A stretch of 64,000 nucleotides of DNA from DATDFB01 sp035276475 (lineage in GTDB: Bacteria; Acidobacteriota; Thermoanaerobaculia; Gp7-AA8): assembly GCA_035276475.1 (NCBI GenBank), contig DATELQ010000110.1:1-64000 (forward strand), written 5' to 3'. The notes under the pieces were generated by a model, which ran no database searches, was not told where the DNA came from, and was given only the letters and a program-made list of their open reading frames with translations. Both the position numbers and the translations under genes were made by a program. Positions 54,048 through 62,455 of the stretch are shown piece by piece; within the stretch, counting starts at the first letter, position 1; the number at the start of each line of letters is the position of its first letter.

Positions 54048-55571
54048 CTACCGCGACGACGAGATCCGGATCGTCCCCTCTTCCGCGTACAGCTCCAGCT
54101 TCTCGCCGCCGCCGTTGATCTTGCCGGTGGCGCGCACCCGCGTCCGGCCGCCGACCTGCTCCTTGCGGATCTGCAGACCGTTGAAGTCGGAGATGATCGG
54201 GTCGGCGTCGCTGTCCGTGGTCATGACCGTGGCGTCGACGTCGGCGCCGAAGCGCGAGGTGAGGTTGAGAAGCACGTTGCCGCGCGCGGTGTGGGCGCTG
54301 ATGCGCTGCGTCCGCTGCGTCGGATCGGAGTTGATGGTGATGTCGCCCGAGCGCGTGTCGGCGTCGATCGGGCCGGCGGCCTGGCGGACGATGATGTCGC
54401 CGCCGAGGGATTTGAGCGTCGTCGGACCGCCGGTGTACTGCACCTCCACGATGCCGCCGTCGGTCGTGATCGTGCCCCCGACGCGCGCGGCGCGCACGAG
54501 GATGCGCCCCACGCCCGTATGCGCAAAGAGGCCCGCCATCGCCTCGGTAATGCTGATCGGACCGCCGACCGACGTCGCGTTCAACTCGCCGTAGACCGTG
54601 CCGAGCTCAATCGCCCCGCCGCCGGTAAAGACGCGCAGCGCGCCCCGCGCTTCGCCGATCTGGATGTCCGCCAGGCGCTGCGAGATCTCCATCGGTCCCT
54701 GCACCGTCGGGATCTGCACGCGCATCATCTGCGGGACCGACGCCGTCGGATCGCCGATGGTGTGCACGAGATCGCGCACCGGGCGCGACGTCGACCCGTC
54801 CTGCCCGTTTGCCAGGATGGCCACGCGGCCGAGCATCGTCCCCGTCACCAGGTGCGGGCCGCCGGGCGCGTTCACGCTGCCGCGAAAGACGCGCCCTTCC
54901 CACCGGCCGCGCAGCGGCAGCGTGGTCCAAAGGTCGCCGCGCAGCGTGTCGGCGATCCAGTCGAAATTCGAGTCGGCGGGGAGGTGCACTTCGATGCTGG
55001 CGTTGATGGCGTTGATCTGCGCGTGCGACACCGGCTTGGACGCGTAGTTGTAGACGATGCGCCCGTTCACCGACTCCACGATCGACGCGCCCGTCACGTT
55101 GTCGAACACGATCGCGCCGCTGAACGCCTTCACCGTCACGTTGCCCATGATGTTGGAGACGTGGACCTGGTCGGCGCTCGTGGTCAGCACGCGCACGTGC
55201 ACCGTCTTCGGCAAGCGCACCGTGTACTTGACGCTGCTGCTCCAGCGCGGGCTGCGCAGGGGCGGCACGATCGTCTTCACCACGCACTGGTGCGGGTTGT
55301 TGCAGTCGAAGCTGATCTTCGTGTTCTCGCGGGCCTCGTTGCGCGACTCGCGGTCGACGGCGATGATCGTCGTGACGGCGCTGATCGTCGCCACCGCGCC
55401 GTCGATGCCGGAGATCTCGATCGTGCCGTCGGGGTTGTCGACCCAGAACGTGCCGGCGATGTCCAGCGGGTACGTTTTGGTGATCGGGCCGTCGACGTAC
55501 ACCTGGTTCGCGGCGCTGAGCGGCAGCGCGAAAACGAGGAGCGCGGCGGCGAGGAACGGGGTCTGTCTCAT
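54048..55571 (-). CDS. Secreted DUF4097-type putative adhesin
   Basis: A 507-residue protein with signal peptide (RQTPFLAAALLVFALPLSAA) followed by a long run of short beta strands of the DUF4097 beta-helix kind (TIEISGIDGAVATISAV, NGRIVYNYASKPVSHAQIN, GGAIELGTVYGELNATSVGG, SGDITINSDP). The family is annotated as a putative adhesin, often beside anti-sigma factors. ATG 55571 overlaps the stop of the anti-sigma gene. Third gene of ECF module 3. Confidence 0.85.
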   Translation of the reverse strand: MRQTPFLAAALLVFALPLSAANQVYVDGPITKTYPLDIAGTFWVDNPDGTIEISGIDGAVATISAVTTIIAVDRESRNEARENTKISFDCNNPHQCVVKTIVPPLRSPRWSSSVKYTVRLPKTVHVRVLTTSADQVHVSNIMGNVTVKAFSGAIVFDNVTGASIVESVNGRIVYNYASKPVSHAQINAINASIEVHLPADSNFDWIADTLRGDLWTTLPLRGRWEGRVFRGSVNAPGGPHLVTGTMLGRVAILANGQDGSTSRPVRDLVHTIGDPTASVPQMMRVQIPTVQGPMEISQRLADIQIGEARGALRVFTGGGAIELGTVYGELNATSVGGPISITEAMAGLFAHTGVGRILVRAARVGGTITTDGGIVEVQYTGGPTTLKSLGGDIIVRQAAGPIDADTRSGDITINSDPTQRTQRISAHTARGNVLLNLTSRFGADVDATVMTTDSDADPIISDFNGLQIRKEQVGGRTRVRATGKINGGGEKLELYAEEGTIRISSSR

Positions 55572-56608
55572 CACGGTTTGATGTTGCTCAGCGCCTCCGC
55601 CGCCTTGACCCGGACGTACATGTTCTCGTCGTCCTGCGCGGCCTTGGCGCGCAGCGTGTCGAGCGTGGCCGCGTCGGCCTGGCCGCCCTTCTTGAGGAGG
55701 TTCGACAGCGCTTCGACGGCTTTGAGGCGCACGGCCGGATTCGGATCGGTCTTGAGCGCCTGGATCAGCGCCTCGCGCGAGTCGCTCGTCGCGCCGCCCG
55801 CCGGCAGATTCGTCAGCGTCTCCACGGCCTTGATGCGTACGCCTTCGTGCGTGTCGTTGCGGAGGACGTTGGCCAGCGCGCGGGTGATCTCCGGATCGGC
55901 GTTGCCGGGCTGCGAGTACGTCGAGCGCACCCAGTCGATGGCGCGCGACTGCGACGGCGCCATGCGGTCCTCGTTCTCGAGGACATAGCGCATCAGCCGC
56001 ACCATGGTCTTGTCCGTCGGACGGCCGGTCACGGTCACGTGCGAGGTGATGTCGAAGGACACGCCGATCTGGTCGTCCGGCTGGTTGAGCTGCGTGAAGT
56101 TGACGTTCTGGATGTCGGGACGCCCTTCGATGACCGGGCTGATGGAGTTGGCGTCGAGCACGCGCGACTCGGCGATGGAGAAGGCGGCCGGCCGGTACGG
56201 CGTCGCGGACGTGATCTTCGCTTCGGTCGTCGGAGTTGCGGGCTTGTCGAGGACCGTCGTCGTCGGCAACGTCGTGCGATGGCCAGCCAGGTACGACCCG
56301 CCGGCGATCACGACGACCGCGGCGGCCTGCGCGAGCCAACGGAACGCCGGCCGGCGACGAAACGGAACGACGTTCGCCACCTCGACCGGCGGGTTCACGC
56401 GGTTGAGGAATTGCTGTTTCACGTGCGGCGGCACGTCGCGCTCGGGGAGCTCTTCGAGCAGGCTCCACGTCTCGCGGTAGCCGGCCCACTCGTCGCCGCA
56501 CGCGGCGCACTGCTCGATGTGCTGGTGCGTGGTCTCGCGCCGCACCGGGTCGAGCGACTCGGTCAGCAGCAGCGGCATCTGCTCGCGCATCAAAGTGCAG
56601 TCAGACAT
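55571..56608 (-). CDS. Zinc-finger anti-sigma factor with HEAT repeats (module 3)
   Basis: A 345-residue membrane protein: N-terminal zinc anti-sigma motif H-x3-C-x2-C (HIEQCAACGDEW), a membrane helix at about 90-107 (WLAQAAAVVVIAGGSYLAG), and a periplasmic part ending in HEAT-like repeats (VRIKAVETLTNLPAGG, VRLKAVEALSNLLKKG, VRVKAAEALSNI). The HEAT part could sense a partner outside the membrane. Start overlaps the sigma gene end by 19 nt, its stop overlaps the adhesin start. Confidence 0.87.
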   Translation of the reverse strand: MSDCTLMREQMPLLLTESLDPVRRETTHQHIEQCAACGDEWAGYRETWSLLEELPERDVPPHVKQQFLNRVNPPVEVANVVPFRRRPAFRWLAQAAAVVVIAGGSYLAGHRTTLPTTTVLDKPATPTTEAKITSATPYRPAAFSIAESRVLDANSISPVIEGRPDIQNVNFTQLNQPDDQIGVSFDITSHVTVTGRPTDKTMVRLMRYVLENEDRMAPSQSRAIDWVRSTYSQPGNADPEITRALANVLRNDTHEGVRIKAVETLTNLPAGGATSDSREALIQALKTDPNPAVRLKAVEALSNLLKKGGQADAATLDTLRAKAAQDDENMYVRVKAAEALSNIKP

Positions 56609-57201
56609 CGTTCACCTCCGCTCGCCTCACCGGTGAGCGCTTTCTTCAGCGTTTCCATGGCTCGGAACACGCGCGTTTTCACCGCCCCCTCCGAGCATCC
56701 GGAGATCTGCGCGATCTCCGCGTACGACAGCCCCTGGTAGCGCGAGAGCAGGATGGCCTCGCGCTGGTCCGGCGTCAGGATCTGCAGCGCTTTCTGAATC
56801 CGCAGCTGGTTCTCGCGCTGCTCGAGCCGGTGGTGCGGCGACTCTCTCTGGTCGGCGGCCAGGGTCACCAGCACGTCGTCCGAGTCTTTCGGCTTGTTGT
56901 CGCCCTTGCGCAGGTAGTCGCGGCACCAATTGGCCGCGATGGAAAAGAGCCAGGTGGAGAGCTTTGCCTCTCCATTGAACTGGTTGGCGTACTTGAGCAT
57001 CTTGACAAAGACTTCCTGGGTTGCGTCCTCCGCCGCCTCGCTGTTGCGGAGGAAGCGGTACGTGAAGTTGTAAATCCGTCCTGAATAGCGGTCGTAGATC
57101 TCCGAGGCGGGGGAGAAGTCGCCCGCCTGAACGATTTTCATGAGCTCCTGATCGCTCAGGGACTTCATCTCCCTCGGTTCTCTCTGCTTCGACGCGGACA
57201 T
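56590..57201 (-). CDS. ECF-type RNA polymerase sigma factor (module 3)
   Basis: A 203-residue RpoE-like sigma factor with region 2 (RIYNFTYRFLRNSEAAED, LSTWLFSIAANWCRDYLR) and region 4 (LTPDQREAILLSRYQGLS, GCSEGAVKTRVFRAMETL). Start ATG 57201 used; ATG 57168 (MKSLSD, with GAGGGAG before it) is possible. First of three overlapping genes sigma, anti-sigma, adhesin, a standard cell-surface-signalling layout. Confidence 0.92.
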   Translation of the reverse strand: MSASKQREPREMKSLSDQELMKIVQAGDFSPASEIYDRYSGRIYNFTYRFLRNSEAAEDATQEVFVKMLKYANQFNGEAKLSTWLFSIAANWCRDYLRKGDNKPKDSDDVLVTLAADQRESPHHRLEQRENQLRIQKALQILTPDQREAILLSRYQGLSYAEIAQISGCSEGAVKTRVFRAMETLKKALTGEASGGERCLTAL

Positions 57202-57211
57202 GGTGGAAAGG

Positions 57212-58375
57212 TTACAGACCGGCTGTTTGGAGCTGCGGAACAGCCGCCGGAGCGCCTTCATTGCGCTCGATCGAGGCGACCACGAGGGCGAAGAGGTCGA
57301 GCATGGCCAGGAAGACCTCCGTATCGCCGAAGTTGAACTCGAACATCCCGGCGATGACGAACCCGACCGTGACGGCGACGCCGAGCTCCGCGTACTTCGA
57401 GCCCCACCCGCGCGCGCACTCTCTTAGAAAGAGCACAATCAGCACGACATAGGCGGCGAGCCCGAGGATGCCCCGCTCCGCCCAGAGCTGCACGAGGTTG
57501 TTGTGCAGGTGCGGGATGCGGAAGCGCGGCGCGTCCGGCTTCCGGTAGAGCGGATAGACCTCTTTCATGTTGCCCGGGCCGACGCCGAGGACCGGGACGT
57601 CTTTGATGATCTCGACGCCACCCTCGAACATCCGGATGCGGTCGAAGTTCGACGACTGCTTCGTGTCGAAGGTGGACATCAGCCGCGCAAAGTAAGGCAG
57701 CGGCAGGAAGGTGATGACGAGGATCCCGACCGGGACGGCGTAGGCGAGGAGGCGCGGCCGCTTGAGCGCCGCGAGCACGAGCACGGCGACGAGCCAGCCG
57801 AGCCAGGCGCTGCGGGTGAAGGTCATGAGGAGCGTGAGCGTCGTCAGAATCAGGCCGCCGAGGAGCCAGAGGTTGCGCCGCTCGTGAATCCACAGCACCA
57901 GAAACATCAGCGCCATCGGCAGCATCAGCCCCGAGTACGTCATGACGTGCGGCGCCGGCCCGGTGATGCGGTGCTCGAGATCGCGCTGGTGCAGTGCGAA
58001 ATACTGCACAAAGCCGTACAGCGATGAGAAGACGCCGAAGGCGAGGAAGGTCTTGATCGCCAGCTCTCTCGTCCGCGGCACGTTGCGGAAGAGGATGAGC
58101 GCCGCGGGGAAGAGGAGGCACTTGAGCCATAGCGCGCTCTCCCCGAAGGCGTGCTTCGAGGCGCCGTTGGCGATCGAGGAGACGGAGGAGTCGAGCGCGT
58201 AGACGAAGAGGGGGAAGTAGAGGATGTGGAACGAGGGGCGGATCTCCCCTTTCCAGATCAGCCAGGAAAGCGTCCCGAGCATCAGGACGAGGCCGAGCTC
58301 CGAGGAGGCAATCCAGCCGGAACAGAAGATGTGGACGAGGTAGAAAAAAGTGGCGAGACGAATGCCGCGCGTCAC
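57212..58375 (-). CDS. O-antigen ligase/polymerase-like membrane protein
   Basis: A 387-residue protein with about eleven helices and a large outer loop near the C-terminus (about 235-310) with the Wzy/WaaL-type pattern: FDRIRMFEGGVEIIKDVPVLG followed by PHLHNNLVQLWAERGILGL, including the conserved H-x-H-N. Such enzymes ligate or polymerise lipid-linked glycans in the periplasm. GTG 58375 overlaps the upstream Trm112-like stop. The glycosyltransferase at 58.6 kb diverges from this unit. Confidence 0.88.
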   Translation of the reverse strand: MTRGIRLATFFYLVHIFCSGWIASSELGLVLMLGTLSWLIWKGEIRPSFHILYFPLFVYALDSSVSSIANGASKHAFGESALWLKCLLFPAALILFRNVPRTRELAIKTFLAFGVFSSLYGFVQYFALHQRDLEHRITGPAPHVMTYSGLMLPMALMFLVLWIHERRNLWLLGGLILTTLTLLMTFTRSAWLGWLVAVLVLAALKRPRLLAYAVPVGILVITFLPLPYFARLMSTFDTKQSSNFDRIRMFEGGVEIIKDVPVLGVGPGNMKEVYPLYRKPDAPRFRIPHLHNNLVQLWAERGILGLAAYVVLIVLFLRECARGWGSKYAELGVAVTVGFVIAGMFEFNFGDTEVFLAMLDLFALVVASIERNEGAPAAVPQLQTAGL

Positions 58376-58611
58376 ATTTCCTCGAACGCCTCGTCCACCA
58401 GCATCACCGGGATGTCGCTCACGATCGGGTAGATCCGGTGGCACTTGACGCACTGCAGGCCCTGCTCGACGACCGGCTCCTCGCCGCGGAACTTCTCCCG
58501 GAACTTATCGCGCACCGCCGTGCTCCGCTCCGCCGACAGCGGCACCATGCGCACCTCTTCCTTGCAGAGCGGGCAGGCGAGGATCTCCAGCAATTCCGTG
58601 TCGATGGCCAT
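58372..58611 (-). CDS. Trm112/UPF0434-like zinc protein
   Basis: A 79-residue protein with two C-x2-C pairs (ILACPLCKEEV and LQCVKCHRIYPI) and the C-terminal IVSDIPVMLVDEA of the Trm112p/YcaR family. Trm112 in eukaryotes and archaea activates methyltransferases; bacterial members are of uncertain function, often near LPS genes. ATG 58611 gives the conserved MAIDTELLEIL start. Coupled to the O-antigen ligase gene. Confidence 0.9.
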   Translation of the reverse strand: MAIDTELLEILACPLCKEEVRMVPLSAERSTAVRDKFREKFRGEEPVVEQGLQCVKCHRIYPIVSDIPVMLVDEAFEEM

Positions 58612-58626
58612 GGGCGGCGCGAAGTG

Positions 58627-58632
58627 TAGCAT
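58627..58632 (+). promoter_or_regulatory. Putative -10 (TAGCAT) of the GT4 gene
   Basis: TAGCAT ends 10 nt before ATG 58643 and no SD is present; the arrangement repeats the leaderless pattern seen elsewhere in the window. Confidence 0.4.
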
Positions 58633-58642
58633 TCGCGGCGCA

Positions 58643-59701
58643 ATGCGCGTCCTGCACCTCGCCGCCGGCAATCGATGGACCGGAGCCGCCGCACCGGCGT
58701 TCGCCGAGGTGGCGGCGCTGCGCGAGGCGGGCGTCGACGCGCACTACGCGTACGTCGGCGGCTACAAGCTCGAGCAGAAGCTCGCCCACGTCGGTTTTGC
58801 GCACCCGACGATCGCCAAGGCCCAGAACCCCCTCTCGTTCATGCGCACCGCCGTGGCCCTGGAGCATCTCATCGACCACCACGGCTTCGACGTCGTGCAT
58901 GCGCACCTCACCTACGACCACGTGCTGGCGCGCTTCATCGCCGGGCGGGAGAAGGTGCGGGTCGTGCGCACGTTCCACTCGCGGCGGGTGATCCGCGGCG
59001 ACCTCTTCACGCGCGCGCTGATCCGCCGAACGGACGCGCTCTGCGTCATCAACAACACGCTCGCCGAGGCGCGGCCGATCCGGGACCGCTTCGCGCTCTA
59101 CACGCCGCCGCCGCTCGACACGCAGCAGTTCACGCCCGAGGGGCCGGACCTGCGCGAGGCCTACGGCGTCGAGGAGGGGGCGCTGCTCCTCGTCGCCATC
59201 GGCAAGCTCGATCCCTCGCGCGGCTTCGAGGACGTGCTGCGGACATATGCGCTGGTGCGGCAGGCGATCGCGAAGGCGCGGCTGATGATCATCGGCCACG
59301 GCCCGCACCGCCCCGCGCTCGAAGCGCTCGCGAGCTCACTGCAAATCGAGCCGATCTGGGCCGGCTATCACGAGGACGACCTCGCCGCGCACTACCGCGC
59401 CGCCGACGTGCTGCTCTTCACCGCGCGCGGCTCCGACGAGGGCCACCGCGCGGTGATCGAGGCGATGGGCTGCGGCGTCGTCCCGGCGACGTATCGCCTC
59501 GACGGCATGCCCGCGATCCTCGGCGAGCTCGGCGCGGAGTCGCTGGCGCCGTCGCCGACGCCGCAGGCGCTGGCGGAGCGGGTGATCGCCATCGCGCAAG
59601 GCGATTTAGCGGCGTCGCGCCGCGCGGCGTTCGCGCGGTCGGCGGAGTTTTCGTATCCGCGCGCCGCGGAGCGGCTGATGCAGTTGTACGAATCGCTTTG
59701 A
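58643..59701 (+). CDS. GT4-family glycosyltransferase
   Basis: A 352-residue GT-B fold enzyme. The N-terminal domain starts VLHLAAGNRWTGAAAPA (acceptor side) and DVVHAHLTYDHVLA; the C-terminal donor domain has AIGKLDPSRGFEDVL, IIGHGPHRPAL and the E-x7-E-like EGHRAVIEAMGCGVVPATY. It transfers a sugar from a nucleotide donor during LPS or other glycan synthesis. Divergent from the O-antigen ligase unit. A 110-bp inverted repeat follows the stop. Confidence 0.9.
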   Translation: MRVLHLAAGNRWTGAAAPAFAEVAALREAGVDAHYAYVGGYKLEQKLAHVGFAHPTIAKAQNPLSFMRTAVALEHLIDHHGFDVVHAHLTYDHVLARFIAGREKVRVVRTFHSRRVIRGDLFTRALIRRTDALCVINNTLAEARPIRDRFALYTPPPLDTQQFTPEGPDLREAYGVEEGALLLVAIGKLDPSRGFEDVLRTYALVRQAIAKARLMIIGHGPHRPALEALASSLQIEPIWAGYHEDDLAAHYRAADVLLFTARGSDEGHRAVIEAMGCGVVPATYRLDGMPAILGELGAESLAPSPTPQALAERVIAIAQGDLAASRRAAFARSAEFSYPRAAERLMQLYESL

Positions 59702-59705
59702 TTCA

Positions 59706-59815
59706 GTTTATCCCTCGCGAAGACGAGGGATCATCCACGACACCGCGCGACACGAGCCACGCAGCACGACTCGCGCGGTGTTACAGCTGATCCCTCGTCT
59801 GCGCGAGGGATAAAC
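59706..59815. repeat. 110-bp palindromic element between convergent genes
   Basis: Two 45-nt arms (59706-59750 and 59771-59815) are inverted near-copies separated by 20 nt. Both outer ends read GTTTATCCCTCGCG; each arm contains a hairpin ATCCCTCG/CGAGGGAT. Mismatches are confined to a single base and a 6-nt block. This fills the 115-nt gap and may act as a bidirectional terminator; it also looks like a mobile palindromic repeat. Confidence 0.85.
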
Positions 59816-59816
59816 T

Positions 59817-60440
59817 TCATATCGTCCGCAGCAGCGCCCGCACCGGGCTGGCATCCCCACCCCGAATCCGCAGTGGCGCCGCAATGAGCTCGTACGCCCC
59901 CTCGGCCACGCCATCGAGCACGAGCCCCTCTAGATTCGCCATGTCGTACTCGGCGAGCGCCTGGTGCGACTCCAGCGCCTTCGACTCGAACGGATCGACC
60001 GAGGGCGTGTCGATGCCGACGAGGATCACGCCGTGCTGGTGCAGCGCGTCGATGACCTCGGGCGACAGGCTCGCGAAGTCGTCGTTCCAGTTCTGGGGAT
60101 CCGGAAACGTGCCGGTGCGAAAGAGCACGCGCGGCGCGGTGATGGCCTTGCCGGCGATGTGCATGGGACGGATGCGGTCGCCGCGCTCGACGTTCACGTG
60201 CACGACGATGCACTGGCCGATGTAGTAGTCGAGCGAGACCGTGGCGATGTCGGCGCCACCGGCGGTGTAGTGGCTCGGCGCATCGGCGTGCGCGCCGGCG
60301 TGCAGCGTCGTGCGGACGTCGGAGAGCGTCATGTGCGCGCCGGCGTCGATGTCGAGGCTGACGTTGCGCGCGAATGCTGTATCGCTGGGCCAGACCGCGA
60401 TTGCCGCGTCGAGGATGGGCGAGATGTCGATGAGCGTCAT
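59817..60440 (-). CDS. kynB: Cyclase-family hydrolase, kynurenine formamidase-like
   Basis: A 207-residue metal-dependent hydrolase. The metal motif H-x-G-x-H-x-D-x-P-x-H is present as HAGAHADAPSHY, and DISPILDAAIAVWPSDTAF and GIDTPSVDPFES fit bacterial KynB, which splits N-formylkynurenine in tryptophan breakdown. The ATG overlaps the dioxygenase-RidA stop (ATGA), placing it in an operon for aminated aromatic compounds. Could also be a related amide cyclase. Confidence 0.87.
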   Translation of the reverse strand: MTLIDISPILDAAIAVWPSDTAFARNVSLDIDAGAHMTLSDVRTTLHAGAHADAPSHYTAGGADIATVSLDYYIGQCIVVHVNVERGDRIRPMHIAGKAITAPRVLFRTGTFPDPQNWNDDFASLSPEVIDALHQHGVILVGIDTPSVDPFESKALESHQALAEYDMANLEGLVLDGVAEGAYELIAAPLRIRGGDASPVRALLRTI

Positions 60441-61765
60441 GCGCCCGCGATCACTTTCAACTCGACGAGGATCGGCGTCGGCAGCGAGTCGACGCCCACC
60501 GTCGTCCGCGTCGGCTGGATCTTCCCGAGGGTCTCGGCGTAGACGCGGTTGAAGCGCTCGAAGTCGCGCTTCATGTCGGTGAGGTAGACGGTGACGTCCA
60601 GAACCTTATCGAGCGAGCTTCCGGCCTCTTCGAGGATGGCCTTGACGTTTGCGATCGTCGCGCGCGTCTGCGTCTCGATGTCGGGCGCCGGCACTTCGCC
60701 CGTCCCCGGCTTGCGCGGGCCGACGCCGGAAAGGAACAGAAGATTGCCGACGCGGCGCGCGTGCGGGTACGGGCCGACCGGTGGCGGCGCCTTCGGCGTG
60801 ACGACGACTTCGGGCGACTCTTCGCCGGGCGGCGGCGCGGCTGCGGCGAGGACGTTGTGCGTCTCCAGCCCCGTGCCGCTCGACTGCGCGAACGTGATCG
60901 GCGCGCCTTCGTCGAACTCCTTCTCCCACTCGATCTCTTTCTGCGGGTTCGGCGTCAGCTCGACGATGGCGTTGCCGGTGCCCCAGACCGGCTGGTAGTC
61001 CCACACTTTGCCGTCGTAGCGGTTGTGCTCCCCCATCAGCGCCGCGAGCCACCAGATCGCCTTGAAGCCCATGTCGGCGTTGGCCTCGCGGGCGAAGTCG
61101 CGCGCGACCTGGGCGACGTCTTCGAGCCGCCCCTCGCCGAGCATCTCCAGGATCTTGCGGTTCCACTCGTCGTCCTTCGCCGAGGAGACGCGGTCGTTCG
61201 CGGGATCGATGTCGCCGACTTCGTATCGGTTGGAGAGGTTCGTCACGACGACGACGATGGTCTTCTTGCCGTAGTGGTCGATGGCGGCGCGGCCGGCCAT
61301 GCCGAGAGCGCGCGTCTCCTCGCGCTCCGCGTAGATGTTGCAGGAAACGACGGAGGCGGGGACGGCGTTGTCGGGGTTGAGGAGCTTCAGCGCCACGACG
61401 GTGCCGGTGTCGATGGGGAAGCCGTGGTAGTCGACCGCCGCCGCCTGCATGCCGTTCTGCTTACAAATCTCGCAGTAGAGCTTTCCGAACTCCGGATCGA
61501 CGCGGAACTCGTACGGGATCTCGCCGAACTGGTACCAGTTCTGATCGACGAGGATCCACTTCGGCGCCGGGTCGGTCTGGAACAGATGGCCGATGACCGA
61601 GAACCACTGCGTGGAGTAGACGAGGATGAGCTCCGCGCCCGAGGCGGCGATCTCGCGGCCGACCGCCTCGTAGCTTGCGCGCAGCGACGCCCAGCCCGGG
61701 CTCTTCTCCGGCGCGAGCAGGACGTGCGGCTGACCGGGGACGATGTATGCCTTTTGGATGGGCAT
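60437..61765 (-). CDS. LigB-type aminophenol dioxygenase fused to RidA-type deaminase
   Basis: A 442-residue fusion. Residues about 1-290 match the class III extradiol dioxygenase fold of 2-aminophenol 1,6-dioxygenase subunits, with iron-ligand candidates His14 (PGQPHVLLAPE) and His60 (FSVIGHLF). The position that carries the catalytic His in LigB reads VVVTNLSNRYE, so activity may need a partner or the domain may be AmnA-like. Residues about 320-442 are a RidA domain (FLSGVGPRKPGTGEV, DMKRDFERFNRVY, TRTTVGVDSLPTP), the family of 2-aminomuconate deaminase. Follows the aldolase gene directly (TAG-ATG). Confidence 0.82.
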   Translation of the reverse strand: MPIQKAYIVPGQPHVLLAPEKSPGWASLRASYEAVGREIAASGAELILVYSTQWFSVIGHLFQTDPAPKWILVDQNWYQFGEIPYEFRVDPEFGKLYCEICKQNGMQAAAVDYHGFPIDTGTVVALKLLNPDNAVPASVVSCNIYAEREETRALGMAGRAAIDHYGKKTIVVVVTNLSNRYEVGDIDPANDRVSSAKDDEWNRKILEMLGEGRLEDVAQVARDFAREANADMGFKAIWWLAALMGEHNRYDGKVWDYQPVWGTGNAIVELTPNPQKEIEWEKEFDEGAPITFAQSSGTGLETHNVLAAAAPPPGEESPEVVVTPKAPPPVGPYPHARRVGNLLFLSGVGPRKPGTGEVPAPDIETQTRATIANVKAILEEAGSSLDKVLDVTVYLTDMKRDFERFNRVYAETLGKIQPTRTTVGVDSLPTPILVELKVIAGA

Positions 61766-62446
61766 CTAGTGCACGTACGTCTCCCGCTCGACGACGTCTC
61801 TCCTCGACTGGATGATCGACGTCGCCAGCAGCGCCCGTCTGCCGATCTCCTCCCACTGCGCGGTGCGCACGAGGTCGGGGACGGCGAGCGACGCGCCGAG
61901 GTTGACGGCGACGCAGCCGGCGTCGAGGTAGGGCTCGATCATGTCGAGGGCCACGGGGCCACCGGCGAGCATCTGCACGTCGCGGATCGGGCCGCGGATG
62001 GTGCGGATGTAGTCGGGACCGCCGAGGTGCGGGGCGGGGTAGACCTTGACGATGTCGGCGCCCGCTTCCCAGGCGCGGATGATCTCGGTCGGCGTGGCCG
62101 CGCCGGCGATGGAGAGGAGGTCGTTCTCGTTCGCGTACTCGATGATCTGGAAGTCGGTATGCGGCGAGACGATGACGTGCGCGCCGGCGCGGCGCGCGAG
62201 CGCGGCGTCGTTGGTGCTGCGCACGGTGCCGGCGGCGAGGACGACGTCGGCTTCGGCGTAGCGCGCGACGAGCTTGGCGATGAGCTCGAACGCGTCAGGC
62301 GTGGTGAGCGTAACCTCGATGATGCGCACGCCGTTACGGGCATACGCATCCGCCACGGCCTCGGCCGCCTCGGCCGTGTTTTCCCGGACGACGCCGATGA
62401 TCTGCTCGCTGCGGGCCTTTTCGAAGAGGGAGGTGCGGAGGGACAT
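61766..62446 (-). CDS. KDPG/KHG-type class I aldolase
   Basis: A 226-residue aldolase. Catalytic Glu44 (RIIEVTLTTPDA) and Schiff-base Lys134 (GADIVKVYPAPHL) are present, with AAGTVRSTNDAA. The family cleaves 2-keto-3-deoxy-6-phosphogluconate or 4-hydroxy-2-oxoglutarate. The operon with dioxygenase-RidA and KynB suggests a hydroxy-oxo-acid from ring cleavage as substrate rather than the Entner-Doudoroff step, but either is possible. Confidence 0.88.
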   Translation of the reverse strand: MSLRTSLFEKARSEQIIGVVRENTAEAAEAVADAYARNGVRIIEVTLTTPDAFELIAKLVARYAEADVVLAAGTVRSTNDAALARRAGAHVIVSPHTDFQIIEYANENDLLSIAGAATPTEIIRAWEAGADIVKVYPAPHLGGPDYIRTIRGPIRDVQMLAGGPVALDMIEPYLDAGCVAVNLGASLAVPDLVRTAQWEEIGRRALLATSIIQSRRDVVERETYVH

Positions 62447-62455
62447 GCCCGAATT

